Position numbers and translations under genes: made by a program. DNA of 64,000 nucleotides from Limonium bicolor (lineage: Eukaryota > Streptophyta > Magnoliopsida > Caryophyllales > Plumbaginaceae). The number at the start of each line of letters is the position of its first letter. Position 1 is the first letter of the stretch. Below, one piece after another: positions 45,608-58,134 of the stretch. The notes beneath the pieces are model-generated. The model saw nothing but the letters and a program-made list of their open reading frames with translations, was not told the origin of the DNA and searched no databases. The stretch spans positions 139,058,982 through 139,122,981 of the forward strand of contig CM041781.1 of assembly GCA_023374045.1 (NCBI GenBank), read 5' to 3'.

Positions 45608-48600
45608 TGTAACACCCCATCCAAAGCCTATCGTGGTTATCGCAATCTAAACACTTAATCGAATACGTCGCAGCGGAAATAAACAACACCTGGACCTTGC
45701 CACGGTCTGATCGATAGAATATACCGGCTTAAATGCTTACAACTTATATCCAAAAACACTTACCCATCTTAAACATCAATATTCTCAATACCACAACCAA
45801 CCGAGTACTAGTATCTTATACACAATCCCAAACTTACATCAGCTTAATATAAACAGTCGGGTGCACAGGCGCAACCCGAACTCAAAATAAAAGTCCCCAC
45901 CTAAGTCTAACCGCTCCTACTCTCGTAGTGCGTCCTCATGGGCCTCTTACCTGCAGTGTAAAAATAGCCCCCGAGGGGGTCAGCACGAATGCTGGTACAC
46001 CCTCTCATGGCCCCCAAGCTAACGGGGCTACGACGACTAATTGTCGATAGCATGGAAATTGATTACATACACAAACATAATATGAAGTGCAATAACAATA
46101 ACCCAATAGAACATATATAGTTCACAAGTAATGAACGACTCAAGCGTTCTCTTATCTAGTGGGTTAGTAACCCCCTCCTTAGTCCTCATTTCCTTAATCT
46201 CAGTTCCTTACCTTACCTAATCTTAATCTCAATCTCAATCTTAATCTTATACTTGCAACCTCTCTCTCCACTATTAGATTGGTTAGCCCTTAATTGGTTG
46301 CTTATCTTTGTAGGGCTTGGTTTAACCCTAGCCGGTAGCAGTGCACTATCCGACGATAAGCTACCTTTCTTTCTTAATTTATTGGGGATGTAGGCTTGAT
46401 CCCCCACGCCTTCCTTAATGTGCCTCCCACCTCAAACAGTAGCCCGGGTGGTCGGGTCGATTTGTTGACCCTAGGCGACGAGTCTAATGACCAGTCTTAT
46501 TTGGAAGTCGGACCTGATTCAGATACCGACCTCCCCCAATACACATGTGCCGGTACCATTCCGGATTCCTCACTCCCACCCCCAAGTTATGGTTAGTGAA
46601 AGCCTTAATTACCAAGTGTTAGTTAACCTTGACGTGTAAAACCAACAATCACCGATACTTAGTTCTCAACCTTAACTCAGTAAGTGCTAAACTTTGGTTA
46701 GTAGCAATCTCAAGTCTCGCGGGTTAGTGTAAATATAACACAATCACAACGAGAACAATATAACCGGTTGCATGCTTTTCTTGTTTTTAGTCATAGCAAA
46801 TAAACAGATAGCACACAAGCCGAGGGACACCTCGTTAGCAAGCAGGTCACAAGAAGGATTGTACCGTTCACCGTCGATCGTTGTTTGTTTAACCTTCTTC
46901 GGGGTCCCAATTCACAAACCTAAAACATTCATTCATTTTTAGGTCATTAGTTTATTGTACCTTTCTTAACTCACTTAGTCTCTAAGATTCCCATTTAATA
47001 CCCTCTTAAGTCTTTGGCCACTTAGCTTACAACTTAACTTTAAACATTAAACTTATACTTAATCTTAACTAATTCCTTAAGTTCTTAGGGTCCAAACATT
47101 ACCACCCTACCAAAGGTATACCTCTATACCTATTACCATTCTTAGAATTCAAAATTTCTTTCTTTTTTTTTCTAAGTGGTAAGGTCGACCGACCCACCGA
47201 CCGACCCTACCCCTGGGTCGGTCCATTACAGAAACTCTTCCGTCTCTTGAAACCCTCCGAACCGACCGACCCAGAGCTAAACCGACCGACCCAAACCCTC
47301 TGGGTCGTTCCCTTACAAACCCATTTTCCTCACTAAACCTTTGCCCGACCGACCCAAACTAAGCCGACCGACCCAAACCCCCTGGGTCGGTCCAGTCCAG
47401 AGGCATTCCGGCTGGCTTAACATGGCCCCGACCGACCCAAAACTGGGTCGGACCCTGGGTCGGTCCTCTACAAACTTCCTCTTAAATTGCCTCTTTCAAT
47501 TCCAAACTCTTCCCACAAGTGTCCTAATAGGTCCAACACCATCTTGGCACCTTAAATCCACCTTATAACCCTCCACCAAACTCATTAAAAACAACTTCCA
47601 AGATCTTCTCAAACATTTACTCAATTCTTACAAAGCTCCCAACACTTAGCGCTTATTTCCTACATTTCTCACATGCATTCCTCCAGAATTTCAATTAACC
47701 AATGCTCCCTCCTTAAGAACTTGACCACACCATGTACAATACCCACTTCCCAGCCTTATTGCATTATCAACCTTCCTTAGATTCTATACTCTAGTTCTCA
47801 CCTAAACCATTTCAAAGTTTCACACTCACTTACACCTAACTTACCCAAGTTCCTAGTTCTTTTATCAACATTTACCTAAGTCCTAAATACTCAAATGCAC
47901 TCTCTTGATTTCTAAATCCTTCCTAGTAATGCCTAAGTCATTATAAGTCCTTAGAACACCTTATTCTCACCCTTTTTTCACAAGACATCTCTAGAACATC
48001 CTAGTACCCCTCGTTCAATTCACTTAGATTCATTAAATTCTTAACCTCTTAAACTTACCTCCTTAAATTTTGCCATAGGTTCTCTTGTATATAATACCAC
48101 CTAATACATGGTTTTTCTCCATCAAACAACCAACATCACACAAATTCTCACCACAACACCTTAACACCCAATTACAAACCAAAACCACACCACATCATCA
48201 TATAGTGCTTAACTTAAAATGCTTGGCACTTAGGCCCTTAAATGACAATAATCTTAACCACTGAATTTCCACATATATATGCCTTCAACCTGCAAATACA
48301 CTCAACAAGGCTCCCATTGAAATAGAATGCTTCTTGTACTTCACCTTGACTGCATTCTTAACACTATCTCTTTTTCTCATGTGCTCCTTAGTCACAAGTT
48401 CACAAGTATAGTCATTGTTCTCCTAGGTTTTATATACCTTCCCATATAAACCTAACACTAAACTCATCATAACCTACATCTCATTCCCTTAACAACAAAA
48501 CCACCTTAAGGGGGTAAGTAATTTACCTTGTTTTCTCACAAGCTTAAAAGCTTTTCTCCTTAGTTTTTCTTTGTTCAATCTCGGTCACCAATGTGTGTCT

Positions 48601-49837
48601 CCTTGCCAATGTTCTAACCAATATCCAATGACTCCAATGAGTACTAGATAACACATTAACCCTAAGGAACAAACCCTAGGTTAAAAATATGTTTTAAGGT
48701 ATTAATGTGATTGTTTTACCTTGGTTTCTCAAGACAAACTTGGATATGAAGCAAGAAGGACCTCCTCTCTCCTTTGAAGAGTAGAAACAAGCTAGAACAA
48801 GGCATAAACATGGAGTTCCATGAGTATATATTTTCGGACATGTGCAGAAAATGGTGGAAACCTAGATTTTCTTACACTTTCTTTACCTTAAGAGAATGGA
48901 GATGCCAATGGAGTCTCCAAACTTGAATTTCCTCCTCTAATGGTGGTTTGACTTGGCACGAAATGAAGCTCTTGAAGTTTTAAAAAGATAGAAAGGAGGA
49001 GCTTGAGCTAACTAAGAAGAATATGTATTTTGTTTTGGATTTGGAGCTAAAATGAGCAAGATGTGTGCAAGAGAAGGTGGAGCTAGCATGGAGAGGAGCT
49101 TCACGTTAATGGAGAAGAGAAAGAGAGCAAGAAATCGTGTGTGAGACAAGGAAGAATGAAGAAGTGAGGAGAGAGGTAAGCAAAATGTGATATTTATCTT
49201 AAAAGGTGAATAGTACTTTATGCTTTATAACTTACTTATTTTGCTTTCTCTTTACTTAGTTAGATAAGTGTGGTGAGTCACACTTAAAGAAACCGGCCCC
49301 CTTTAGTGAATGAGGGTAGTTTAGTCTTTGTTGGCCAAATGTCTCACTTATATAGACTTATGTTATAAACTAGCTTAATAAATTCACTATTCATCAAAAA
49401 CAAGGCACATTGTTGTGAAATTTTTGATTTCCCATTGATATAGACCTCCAAATGTGATACTATATAGTACACATATTAATTAAAGAGTAATGATGGACAT
49501 TTAGCCATTCAAAACTCATTTACAAGACAATTTTTCAAAAACGTGCTTTAAGACTCCTTAAAGCACATTTTGTGTTTTAACTTGTTTTCAAGCTTGGTTT
49601 TCTTTGGTAATTGACTTAAAATGACCATTAGGATATTACTAAGGTCTTAGAACAATATTTGGGTACTCTCCCATGTCTCTCCAAGCTTAGAGCGCGTTTT
49701 TGCTTAAACTGCTCTTTTTGGTGTTTCCTTATATTTTCTTTGATTAGAAATGTTTCTTAATGTTTCTTAGGCATTATTTAGCCTCCTTATATCTTAGTTT
49801 ATCATTTGAACACCATATCTAAGTTTGGGGTATTTCA
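45608..49837 (-). repeat. 5' LTR of element E (right in the window)
   Basis: TGTAACACCCC to GGGGTATTTCA on the plus strand, 4,230 bp; matches 35020-39239. The palindromic CCGACCGACCC array is at about 47180-47470. Followed by GATAA, the target-site duplication. Confidence 0.93.
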
Positions 49838-49842
49838 GATAA

Positions 49843-51147
49843 TTATGCTTTCGGCGCAAATTATCAGCCGATTACGCCCATACTCTGTGTAAATTAAAAC
49901 GATGTCCATGCTCAATCAATCTCCTACCCACTCACCACTACCTATGTTTACTCCTAAGCCTATTTAAACCCTTCCCAACCTTCATTTCAATTCGCACCAG
50001 ACACTCGTCTACACCTCTCTTCATCCTCCTCCATCTCTCATTCCATCCATCCTCTGGTCATTCACACAATAACTCCCCCGTACTCCATCTCCATACATAT
50101 ACTCAAACACAAACACACATCATATCAAACACGTTGTCATTCCAATTTCTCTACACGAAAATCACACACAAGACTTCACACACACGCCACACAAAATCTC
50201 ACGTCCGGATTTGTGTCTGGATTTAAGTCCGACCCACCCCATCCGGACGTCTCACAAACTTGCCCAAAATTTCCACTTTCACTCCATTTCACCAAATTCA
50301 CTCCATTGTCACCAAATCCAACCTCCAAGCCAGCATAGCGCAAGGACAAAAGGCGGAGCAAGCGAGAGGATCTTCGTAACAGATGATTTCTCTAAACTCT
50401 CTTATTTATGTTTCAATTGCTATGTCTAGCTAAGAGGATATACTCTAGGGGAAGGGATGTTATAATTTGTTAAACTCTGCATTATTTTACTGCTTTATTG
50501 AGACTATTTTGGATTATTCAGGTTAATGCTTTTAAGTGCTTTTAATAAACGTCATGAATTTATTATAAGCCCTCGAATCATGTTATGATCAGATAAGGTG
50601 ATTAGCATTGACAGTCCTATTAACCTATTACCTGTGATAATTGCAATCGGATAGATTACATTAGCAATTAGGTGCTTTAGTCCGGACCAAACCAGACTAG
50701 TAATTCTGTGCAATAAAACCATCTAGATATACTTGCTAAGTCTAGACTAGAACTACGTGTCCTGTCTAGATGAGCTATCTGGAATTAGGACTTAATACAG
50801 AATAGACAATTCAGAATTACAAGCCGATCCAAAGTCTCCTTTTAAGTAGTAGAATACGTAGAACCTAGCTAGTGAAACAACTCCCTGAACCTAGAGTACC
50901 GTTCACACTCCCTATCTATCACTTTAATTTATTTGCTATTTATTTTCTTGTCTGTTATAAACCCCAAAACCAAAACAAACCCCTCTTTAGTTACCCATTG
51001 CCTAAGGCTAGACTTATTTACCTCAAGTCCCATGGATTGATACCTGGTTGCTCTTAATTACTATACTACTGTGACCAGGATTTTTGCAACCCAACGGTCT
51101 ATTGATTTGTTATCTTCTAGGATTATTTCTTGGTTTTTAATACATCA
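49843..51147 (+). repeat. 3' LTR of C, right part
   Basis: Continues the LTR of C after E. A TATTTAAACC at 49961-49970 with a pyrimidine-rich stretch 30-80 bp downstream is a good core-promoter candidate. GTCCGGA-like repeats recur at 50200-50250. The right boundary, about 51144-51147 (TACATCA), is inferred from where the gag similarity of H resumes. Confidence 0.7.
49961..49970 (+). promoter_or_regulatory. Candidate TATA box of the LTR of C
   Basis: TATTTAAACC, followed about 30 bp on by a likely start region and a CT-rich leader (CTCTCTTCATCCTCCTCC near 50015). Typical plant core promoter spacing; not proven. Confidence 0.45.
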
Positions 51148-51627
51148 AATAAATCGTTTGCAACCACATGCGGAGCAAATCTAGCAAGCTCCACGAACTT
51201 AGCATGGTAAGTTTTGACATCATCTGTTCGTTGCCTCAATCCAGTAAATTCCTGATATTTCTTCAACCTTACATGCTCCGGATAAAATCTTTTCCTCATC
51301 GCATCCTTCAACATATTCCATCCAAAACCCGGATTTCCTTTGCGTCTCTCCTCCTCCGTAGTCCACCACAGATCAGCCTCTCCTTTAAAATAAAACACAG
51401 CCCCACTTACCTTCTTTTCTTCAGGGCAATCAATGATATTGAATATTTTATCAAACTCTCTGATCCACTCCTCTATAATCACCGGATCCACTTCTCCCGA
51501 ATAAGTACTTGGTTTCATAGCTGCTATCCTTCGGGAGAAATCCTTGGGTGTTCAGCTCTAGCCTCATGCTGCTCCAAGATTCTTCCCATGCTCAGTGTCA
51601 ACTCTCTCAGTTCATCCATCTGTCCTC
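51148..51627 (-). pseudogene. gag start of element H
   Basis: A likely start MDELRELTLSMG near 51600 is followed by a one-base shift near 51540 and an open frame from 51518: STYSGEVDP, WIREFDKIF, YFKGEADLWW, MRKRFYPEHVRLKKYQEF, YHAKFVELARFAPHVVAN. This is the retrotransposon gag core, close to that of F. The frame is cut by element C at about 51148, well before any zinc knuckle. Confidence 0.75.
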
Positions 51628-51855
51628 TCCCCTCTCCATTACTTTGTCCTCTCCCCTCTCATTATTCTACACATAGATATGTTAGTCGCAATAGTTTACT
51701 ATAATCAATCAAGAATACAACACAAATATCACAGCAAATCACATTTTCAGAACCACATGGTTTTGCCTAGACTCCTAAACCTAAGCCTGGGTCACCCTGC
51801 TTCCTAGACAAGCCCGAATTTTCCCTCCAGCAAACCTATAGCTCTAATACCACTC

Positions 51856-53387
51856 TGTAACGCCCCGGTTTACCACCACCATTTTACCAACTTAAATAAC
51901 TTCCCAAAGGAGTCTCGACCTAAAATGTTGACCATGTTCCTAGATCGACAACACTAGTATCTCCACAAAATTTCAGCTCAAGATCAGTTCGGAAACTCGT
52001 CCAACAATTGAGAAATGCATAAAATACATTTTCTCATTTTTAGCTTCCTTACCATGTCTAACCACTTTAAATATCTCCATTAGACTTAATTTTTCTACCA
52101 TAACCATATATTTACTATTCAAGACTACCCTCAAAATATCAGCTCAATACCATGTCGGAAACCCATCTAAACAATTCCTAAAGCTTCAAGCTCATTTTTC
52201 CCCATTTTCAAAGTTTCTTTGGGTTTTCCTACTTCCCAACCTTATTTCGACTTGATTTTCTAGGATAATCACTAAGTATTCATCCTACGTTTACTGATAA
52301 AATTTTAAGAATATAGGAGAAGGGATTCGTAGGTAATTAAATAGAATGACTTAAGAAAGAAAAAAGCTTTAAAGGAAGAATTGATGTGCATAGATGTAAC
52401 CTGTCCTCTCCTAGCCATTTTGGTGTTCTTCTACCTTGATTATTTTTTTATTGAACTCAAAGTCTCCACCAAAGAAGTCTCCCACCTTGGAGTTTGGTTT
52501 ACACTCCTTGAACTTGCCTTTTTCCTTGATTTTAGCTTAGTTACCACCATATATTTGTATTTCTAATGGAGGAGTGTTGTTGCCTAAGCTCCAATGGTGT
52601 TTCCTAGCTTGCGAGTAACAGGGTAGATGAAGAAGAATGGCCACCTTGCTCATCTACCATGGCCGACCTCCCCCCCCCCCTTTTTATACTAAATTTCATC
52701 CTTATATATCCTTAAACTTATAATCATTAAACCTAGAATTCTCCTTAACCATTGATTTGTGCGAAGTGTCCAAAACTAACCCTAGCCATTGATATGTAAC
52801 CGTATTCAAATGGATAAGGAGGGAGCAAGTTGCTTTTTTAATCATTAGCAAATAGTAAGGAGGTTGTGAATAGTACCCGAGATATTTTCTCCTCCTTTCT
52901 TAAGATATTTTCGGCCACCGCCATAGGCCATGTTTGGCTTGAGCTTATCATGGGTATTAAGACTATATATGTAGGTATGTTATACTAGTATGGTTATCAA
53001 GTTTCAGGAGTTTCCTCTGGTCACTTCTGAGCTCTTCCAAAGCCTCCTTGCCCAGAACCACTAAATACTGAAAAATGTAACTAGATTGTCTTATTTTAAA
53101 AGAAGAAAGATATGATTGTTTATTTCCTCAAAACACTCTCAAAAGTATTTAACACACTTCCTAAGGTTGATAACCACTCCCAGTTCATGAGGAATTTAGT
53201 AATTTTCGGGAATTTCACGAATCCTGCGAAACTAAGGTTTACCGGTGATTTCCGGGAACTAGGGTTTCTAATGTTCACCATGCGTTTCCAACTAATTATA
53301 ACCTTCTCCATCTTTAGAAAGTAGGGTTTCCTAAGGTTTACAGTTAAGTAAGGCCCTAATCACAGTTTAAGAATTTGGGGTATTACA
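51856..53387 (-). repeat. 5' LTR of element H, 1,532 bp
   Basis: On the plus strand TGTAACGCCCC to GGGGTATTACA, so TG...CA termini. It contains a run of C (about 52669-52681) and no recognisable gene. Only one copy is in the window. Confidence 0.75.
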
Positions 53388-55850
53388 CCAAACTTGTGTC
53401 CTGACTTCGAAGGTCGGACACAAGTCAATTTTCGAACTTCGGAAAATCTCTTACGTGGTCCGAACATTGGTCCAACTTGCAAGTTCGGACATAAGTCGAG
53501 ATTTGCAAGCGGACCCGTCCTCGCAAGTTGTCCAAACTTTGACGCTTGGACAGATGTTCGGACACAACCAAACGATGATGAAACCCTTTGAAATCTTTCT
53601 AGGCCTGTCCAAACATTGATGCCCGGACGGACGTTCGGATAGGTCCCTAAGTGCAATTCCCAATGCCTACGCAGGGACCCAAAAACATCAAAAAGCATGT
53701 ATAAACCACAGCAACAGCAAGGAAAACATTTGAAGGGGTAAAGTTAACATTAAGTACCTCAAAGTAGTGCTCAAACTCATAAGATCAACTCATAACTATC
53801 AAGAGCGCCGTTAGTGAGTACCAAAATGAATGTAACCTTAAAAACAACAGCGTATTCAAAACATCCAGGGCATTACCGCCACACCCAACCCCCTGGGTGC
53901 TTAGGCTAATGAACTAAATAAACATCAAAACAAATGTTAATTCAACTTACGCGGAAGCCAAAATAACCTTTAGTGTATAAAATCTTGGAAAACAACGCGA
54001 TAACTCCAAAACATGGTAATTCAAACATCGCCTCAATAACTCATAATTCCTAAGCTATGTGATTTCGCCGTCCCGATCCCCACACTTAGTCATCCATACC
54101 TGCGATAAAACATAGACAAAAACAAAAAAGGATCGCACAAATCAGAAAAACTGAGTGAAGATTACCTCAACCTGTAAAATATATTTTGAAACTCATTTGC
54201 TATTTGTCAATCAGGCGAGAACGATTTAGTGAACATTAGAGGAACTTCCAAAAGGACATCAAAAACACAGTAGGGAGCTTTCAACAGGAGATCATCTCAA
54301 TACCAAATACGGGATCACCTATGGGACCCCAAACAAAAAGACAGCCACCTATGGGACCGTCAAACAACCACCTCACCCTAAGTCCTTAAGTGTGCACACC
54401 CCTTATGAAACAACAGTAACATAGAGTAGATCATAGGGCTTAACTGCAACAATGTGTCTAGCGCAAATAATAATAATCATGGGGAGCACCTATGGGCTCC
54501 CAAACAATAGAATACAACCTGTGAAAGACTCCCAAAATCCAAAACCAAAATCCACAGCACAATCCAATTCCTCAATTCCAAAACGTGGGAACAATCCCAA
54601 ATTTCCAAACCACAACTGAGAGTCCACAAAAGCACAGCGAAACCTTTTCTCAATCGTTTACAAAACTTCAGTCAAACATCATTGAGCATAGAATTTACCT
54701 GATAAATCAATTCACCTCAACAGTTTATCTCTTCAGGATTAGTAGAAGCACTCGTCAGCGTAATTGAGGTCTAGATATATATAACCAACAATCAGACGCT
54801 GCTAGTCATAATCGAATAAATAAATAAACTACTAAGTAGAAATACTTTACCCAGTCGAATTCCTAATTGGCACCAAGGGAAATGATCCAGCAAAGGTAGA
54901 ATGATAAACGCGAATTATAAGAGCTCAAGGAAGAAGATGCGTGAATAAATTTTGGTAGGGCAAAAGCGTAGAAGCGCCGTGATGAGGGTGAAGCGTAGTG
55001 GTGAAGAACGTGATATAAATAAACAAATTATAGGAATAAGGGAAATCAATTGTTAAAAACAAATTAATAATCAAATTTAAATAAAAAGAGTTAAATAATT
55101 ATGGAATTCAAATAACTTAGAAAAGGAAATCAAAATAAATAGTTAACATTGTAAATTGTTTTTTGGAAATTTATACAATAACATAACGTTTGAGAATCAT
55201 CAAAAAGAAGTCAAACCTCTAACAACTTCTTTCTTAGAAATTAGGAAATAACTTTCAAAATTGGAATTGTTGAGAAGATAGATCGTTGTAACGAGATGAG
55301 AGAGAGAGTGTGTAATAGGAAATCATTTATTAACCATTTATTTGAAATAGAAAGGAGATGGAATTAAAAATAAATTAAATAGAATAGAGCAATAATTCTA
55401 GCGAGAGGTTATCATAAACATAAAGAAAATTCTAGAATTCTAATACAACAAAATCAAGAGAAGGATGTATATTTAATCTAAGGAAGTCAAAAGGGTTTGA
55501 ACTCTTGTAATTAGAAATAATTAAAAGTAGGAAGTAAGAATCGAGTTGGATTCCACACTACAACAAACAATTAAAATGCAAAATAAATTAGGAACACATT
55601 CAAAGACTTTCAAACAACGTTGAAACATTGAAGAGAGGTTGAAGTAGTATTTGAAATAATAATATCATCAATGACAATATACGTAGTAAGGATTTAGGGA
55701 CTGTAGATAATCGCGGATATTTTTAGGAATATGAATAATCTAATGAAGAAATTTAGCTAATTTCCCTGGGCCACTATGATACTAATCTCGGCTTATTCCC
55801 TCTTACCAAATATTATACTATTTCTAACATGGAATTTCATGGGTATTTCA
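53388..55850 (-). repeat. 3' LTR of element F, truncated by H
   Basis: Starts (minus strand) TGAAATACCC at 55850. From 53388 it matches 62519 onward, including the CGAACTTGTGTCC / GGACACAAG palindromic repeats (53388-53640). Nothing coding recognised. Confidence 0.85.
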
Positions 55851-55855
55851 TCTCA

Positions 55856-55868
55856 TCCCCCTTAAAAG
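55856..55868 (-). promoter_or_regulatory. Polypurine tract of F
   Basis: On the minus strand CTTTTAAGGGGGA precedes GAGA and the LTR start TGAAATACCC. It resembles the tracts of A and E. Confidence 0.7.
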
Positions 55869-55899
55869 AAAGCTTCTCCCTCGAAGCTAAAACTCATCC

Positions 55900-58134
55900 A
55901 TGAAGCGAAAATCTGCTTAACTGGATACTGATTTGAGTGGTTACCTGATCGAAGAGTTGTTTGTACTTCTTTTTCATCTCTTCCTCTACTTCCCACACAG
56001 CGTCTTCCATCCCATGATTTGACCATAAGACTTTGACCATGCGAATCGACTTTCATCGTGTCTCCCTGGTCTTAGTGTCCAAAACTCTAATGGGATACTC
56101 CTCATAGGATAGATTCTGTTCTAGCTCCAGGACCTCTGGTTGGAGTACATACAAAGGGTCAGGAATGTATCTCTTCAACTGGGACACATGGAACACTTTG
56201 TGAACTTTCTCTAGCTCACTGGGGAGTGCTAAACAGTACGCCACCTCTCTAATTCTTTCTAAGATCTCGTAGGGCCCAACGAATTTGGGGCTGAGCTTCC
56301 CCTTCTTCCTTAACCTGGTTACCCCTTCGACAGGAGATACCTTCAGAAAAACTATGTCCCTCACCTCGAACTCAACTAGTCTGCGCTTGAGGTCGGCATA
56401 GGACTTATGTCAGTCCCGAGCTGCCCTCATCCGACTCTGGATCACCCGAACTTGCTTCATAGTCTCTTCGATCATTTGAGGCCCCAAAACAACAGTCTCA
56501 CTAATGTCGCTCCAGTATAACGGTGTCCTACACTTCCTCCCATACAGGGCCTCGTAGGGAGCCATCTTGATGCTGGTATGGTAACTACTGTTGTACGAAA
56601 ACTCCACCAGGTGCAGCATATCAGCCCATGAACCTTGGAAGTCCATCACACATGCTCGAAGCATGTCCTCCAAGGTCTAGATGGTTCTTTCAGTCTGGCT
56701 ATCAGTGGCTGGATGAAAAGCAGTGCTCAACTTCAGCTTGGTGCCCATCGCCTTCTGAAATTGCCGCCAGAAATGGGCTAAAAATCTCGAATCTCTATCT
56801 GATATAATGGTCTCAGGTACCCCGTGGTATCTCCCCACGTTCTTGATGTAGGCATCCACTAATTGGCTCATGGACCACGTCTTTTTCATGGGTATGAATC
56901 ATGCAGACTTAGTGAGGCGGTCCTCTATCACCCAAATCTGATCGACCTCCTCTCTCTGGTTCTATACCCATCACGAAGTCCATCGAAATGGAGTCCCACT
57001 TCCACTTTGGGATCTCCAGTGGCTGCAGTAACCCTCTCATCCTCTTGTGTTCGAATTTGACCTTCTGGCAGGTAAGGCACTTTGACACAAACTCTGCCAC
57101 TTCCCACTTCATCTTAGGCCACCAGAACATCTTCTTCAAGTCATTATACAATTTATCACCACCAGGATGAACCGAATAGGGAGTATTTTGGGCCTCCCTT
57201 ATCAGTCTCTCCTTTACCTCTGCACACTCCTGTGGCACACACCATCTGCCTCTGAATCTCAAGCTGCCATCACTGTGGATCTCGAAGTCCTCTTCTTTGC
57301 ATTCCTTCATCTTCTCTCGGAATCGCTCTAACTTTACATCTCCGGCCTGCCCTTTGAGTATCTCTCCATAGATGTCGGAAGAGACACTCATGTGGTACAA
57401 CCTCACTTCCTGCTCTACGCCTCCAGACTCTATTACCTCCAGGTTCAGTCTCGGAAAGTCACGAACTAGTTCATTTGGAAGAACCCACATCGAATTCACA
57501 GAATGGCTCTTCTTTCTGCTCAGGGCATCGGCCACCAAATTAGACTTCCCTTCATGGTACAAAATCTCCAAGTCGTAATCCTTGATCAATTCCAGCCATC
57601 TCCTCTACCTCATATTAAGTTCCTTCTGGGTGAAGATGTACTTGAGGCTCTTGTGGTCAGTGTAGATCTTGCAGGAGACACATTAGAGGTAGTGCCTCCA
57701 GATCTTAAGGGCGAAGACTACGGCTGCAAGCTCTAAGTCGTGCGTCGGGTATCGGGTCTCATACTCCTTCAGTTGTCTCGATGCGTAGGCTATGACTTTC
57801 CCGTGCTGCACAATACACATCCCAAGCCATACTTGGAAGCGTCGCTGAAAACCTTGAATCCGTCTGTCCCTGAGGGCAAGGTTAACACTGGGGTTGTGGT
57901 CAACCTATCATTCAACATCTGGAACACCTTCTTGCAATCATCGTCCCACTGAAATTTGGTTACCTTCTTCATGAGGTTTGTGAGGGGTCTGGCTATCTTT
58001 GAGAAATCCTTCACAAATTTCCTGTAGTATCCTGCTAGACCCAGGAAGCTACGAAGCTCTGTCAGGTTGCCCGGTCTTGGCCACTCTTTCACTGCTTGGA
58101 TCTTGGCTGGATCCACTGAGATTTCCTCTTTGGT
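55900..58134 (-). pseudogene. RNase H, integrase and chromodomain of F
   Basis: Begins at the CACTA insertion with DPAKIQAV and the [13 protein letters not shown] connection segment, then RNase [15 protein letters not shown] and [10 protein letters not shown]. Integrase: SVHPGGDK and CLTCQ of the zinc finger, but the first His is Gln (EAQN); catalytic Asp (MDFVMGI), Asp (ISDRDSRF) and Glu (SQTERTI). The end has [12 protein letters not shown] and, after a TGA near 56055, a chromodomain LWSNHGMEDAVWEVEEE in a shifted frame. Frameshifts lie near 57790, 56930 and 56400, and TAG or TGA stops break the rest. Confidence 0.82.

Larger units (their letters stand above)
35020..49837 (-). mobile_element. 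Element E: full-length AlkB-carrying chromovirus-like retrotransposon
   Basis: Two LTRs of about 4.22 kb (35020-39239 and 45608-49837) enclose 6.4 kb. The whole is bounded by the perfect duplication GATAA (35015-35019, 49838-49842) inside the LTR of C. On the minus strand the order is primer site, gag in three exons, AlkB, protease, reverse transcriptase, RNase H, integrase, chromodomain, polypurine tract. The two LTRs differ mainly by one-base indels, many in homopolymers. The terminal chromodomain places E among chromoviruses, Tekay/Del-like by its long LTR. Apart from indels and a TAA in AlkB the coding region is well kept, so insertion is recent. Confidence 0.93.
25960..51147 (+). mobile_element. 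Element C: Athila-type retrotransposon, 3' part, with E nested in its 3' LTR
   Basis: Order: end of gag, protease, reverse transcriptase/RNase H, integrase, a third ORF, polypurine tract (34491) and 3' LTR (34506-35019 continuing at 49843 to about 51147 after removal of E). The DLGA protease motif, the third ORF and the AAGTGTGGGGGAATT tract are Athila features. The 5' LTR and gag start lie left of D, outside the window. The coding parts carry many in-frame stops, mostly TAG, so C is dead. Its right end abuts mid-gag of element H; the exact end base is uncertain by several bases because no second LTR is visible. Confidence 0.85.
51148..53387 (-). mobile_element. Element H: gypsy retrotransposon 5' part, cut by C
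   Basis: On the minus strand: LTR (51856-53387), primer site TGGTATTAGAGC (51841-51852), leader, and the first part of gag, which ends at the right boundary of C. The rest of H lies left of C, beyond the window. Its LTR lies within the left LTR of F: F sequence resumes at 53388, aligned to position 62519 of the other F LTR. Confidence 0.75.
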
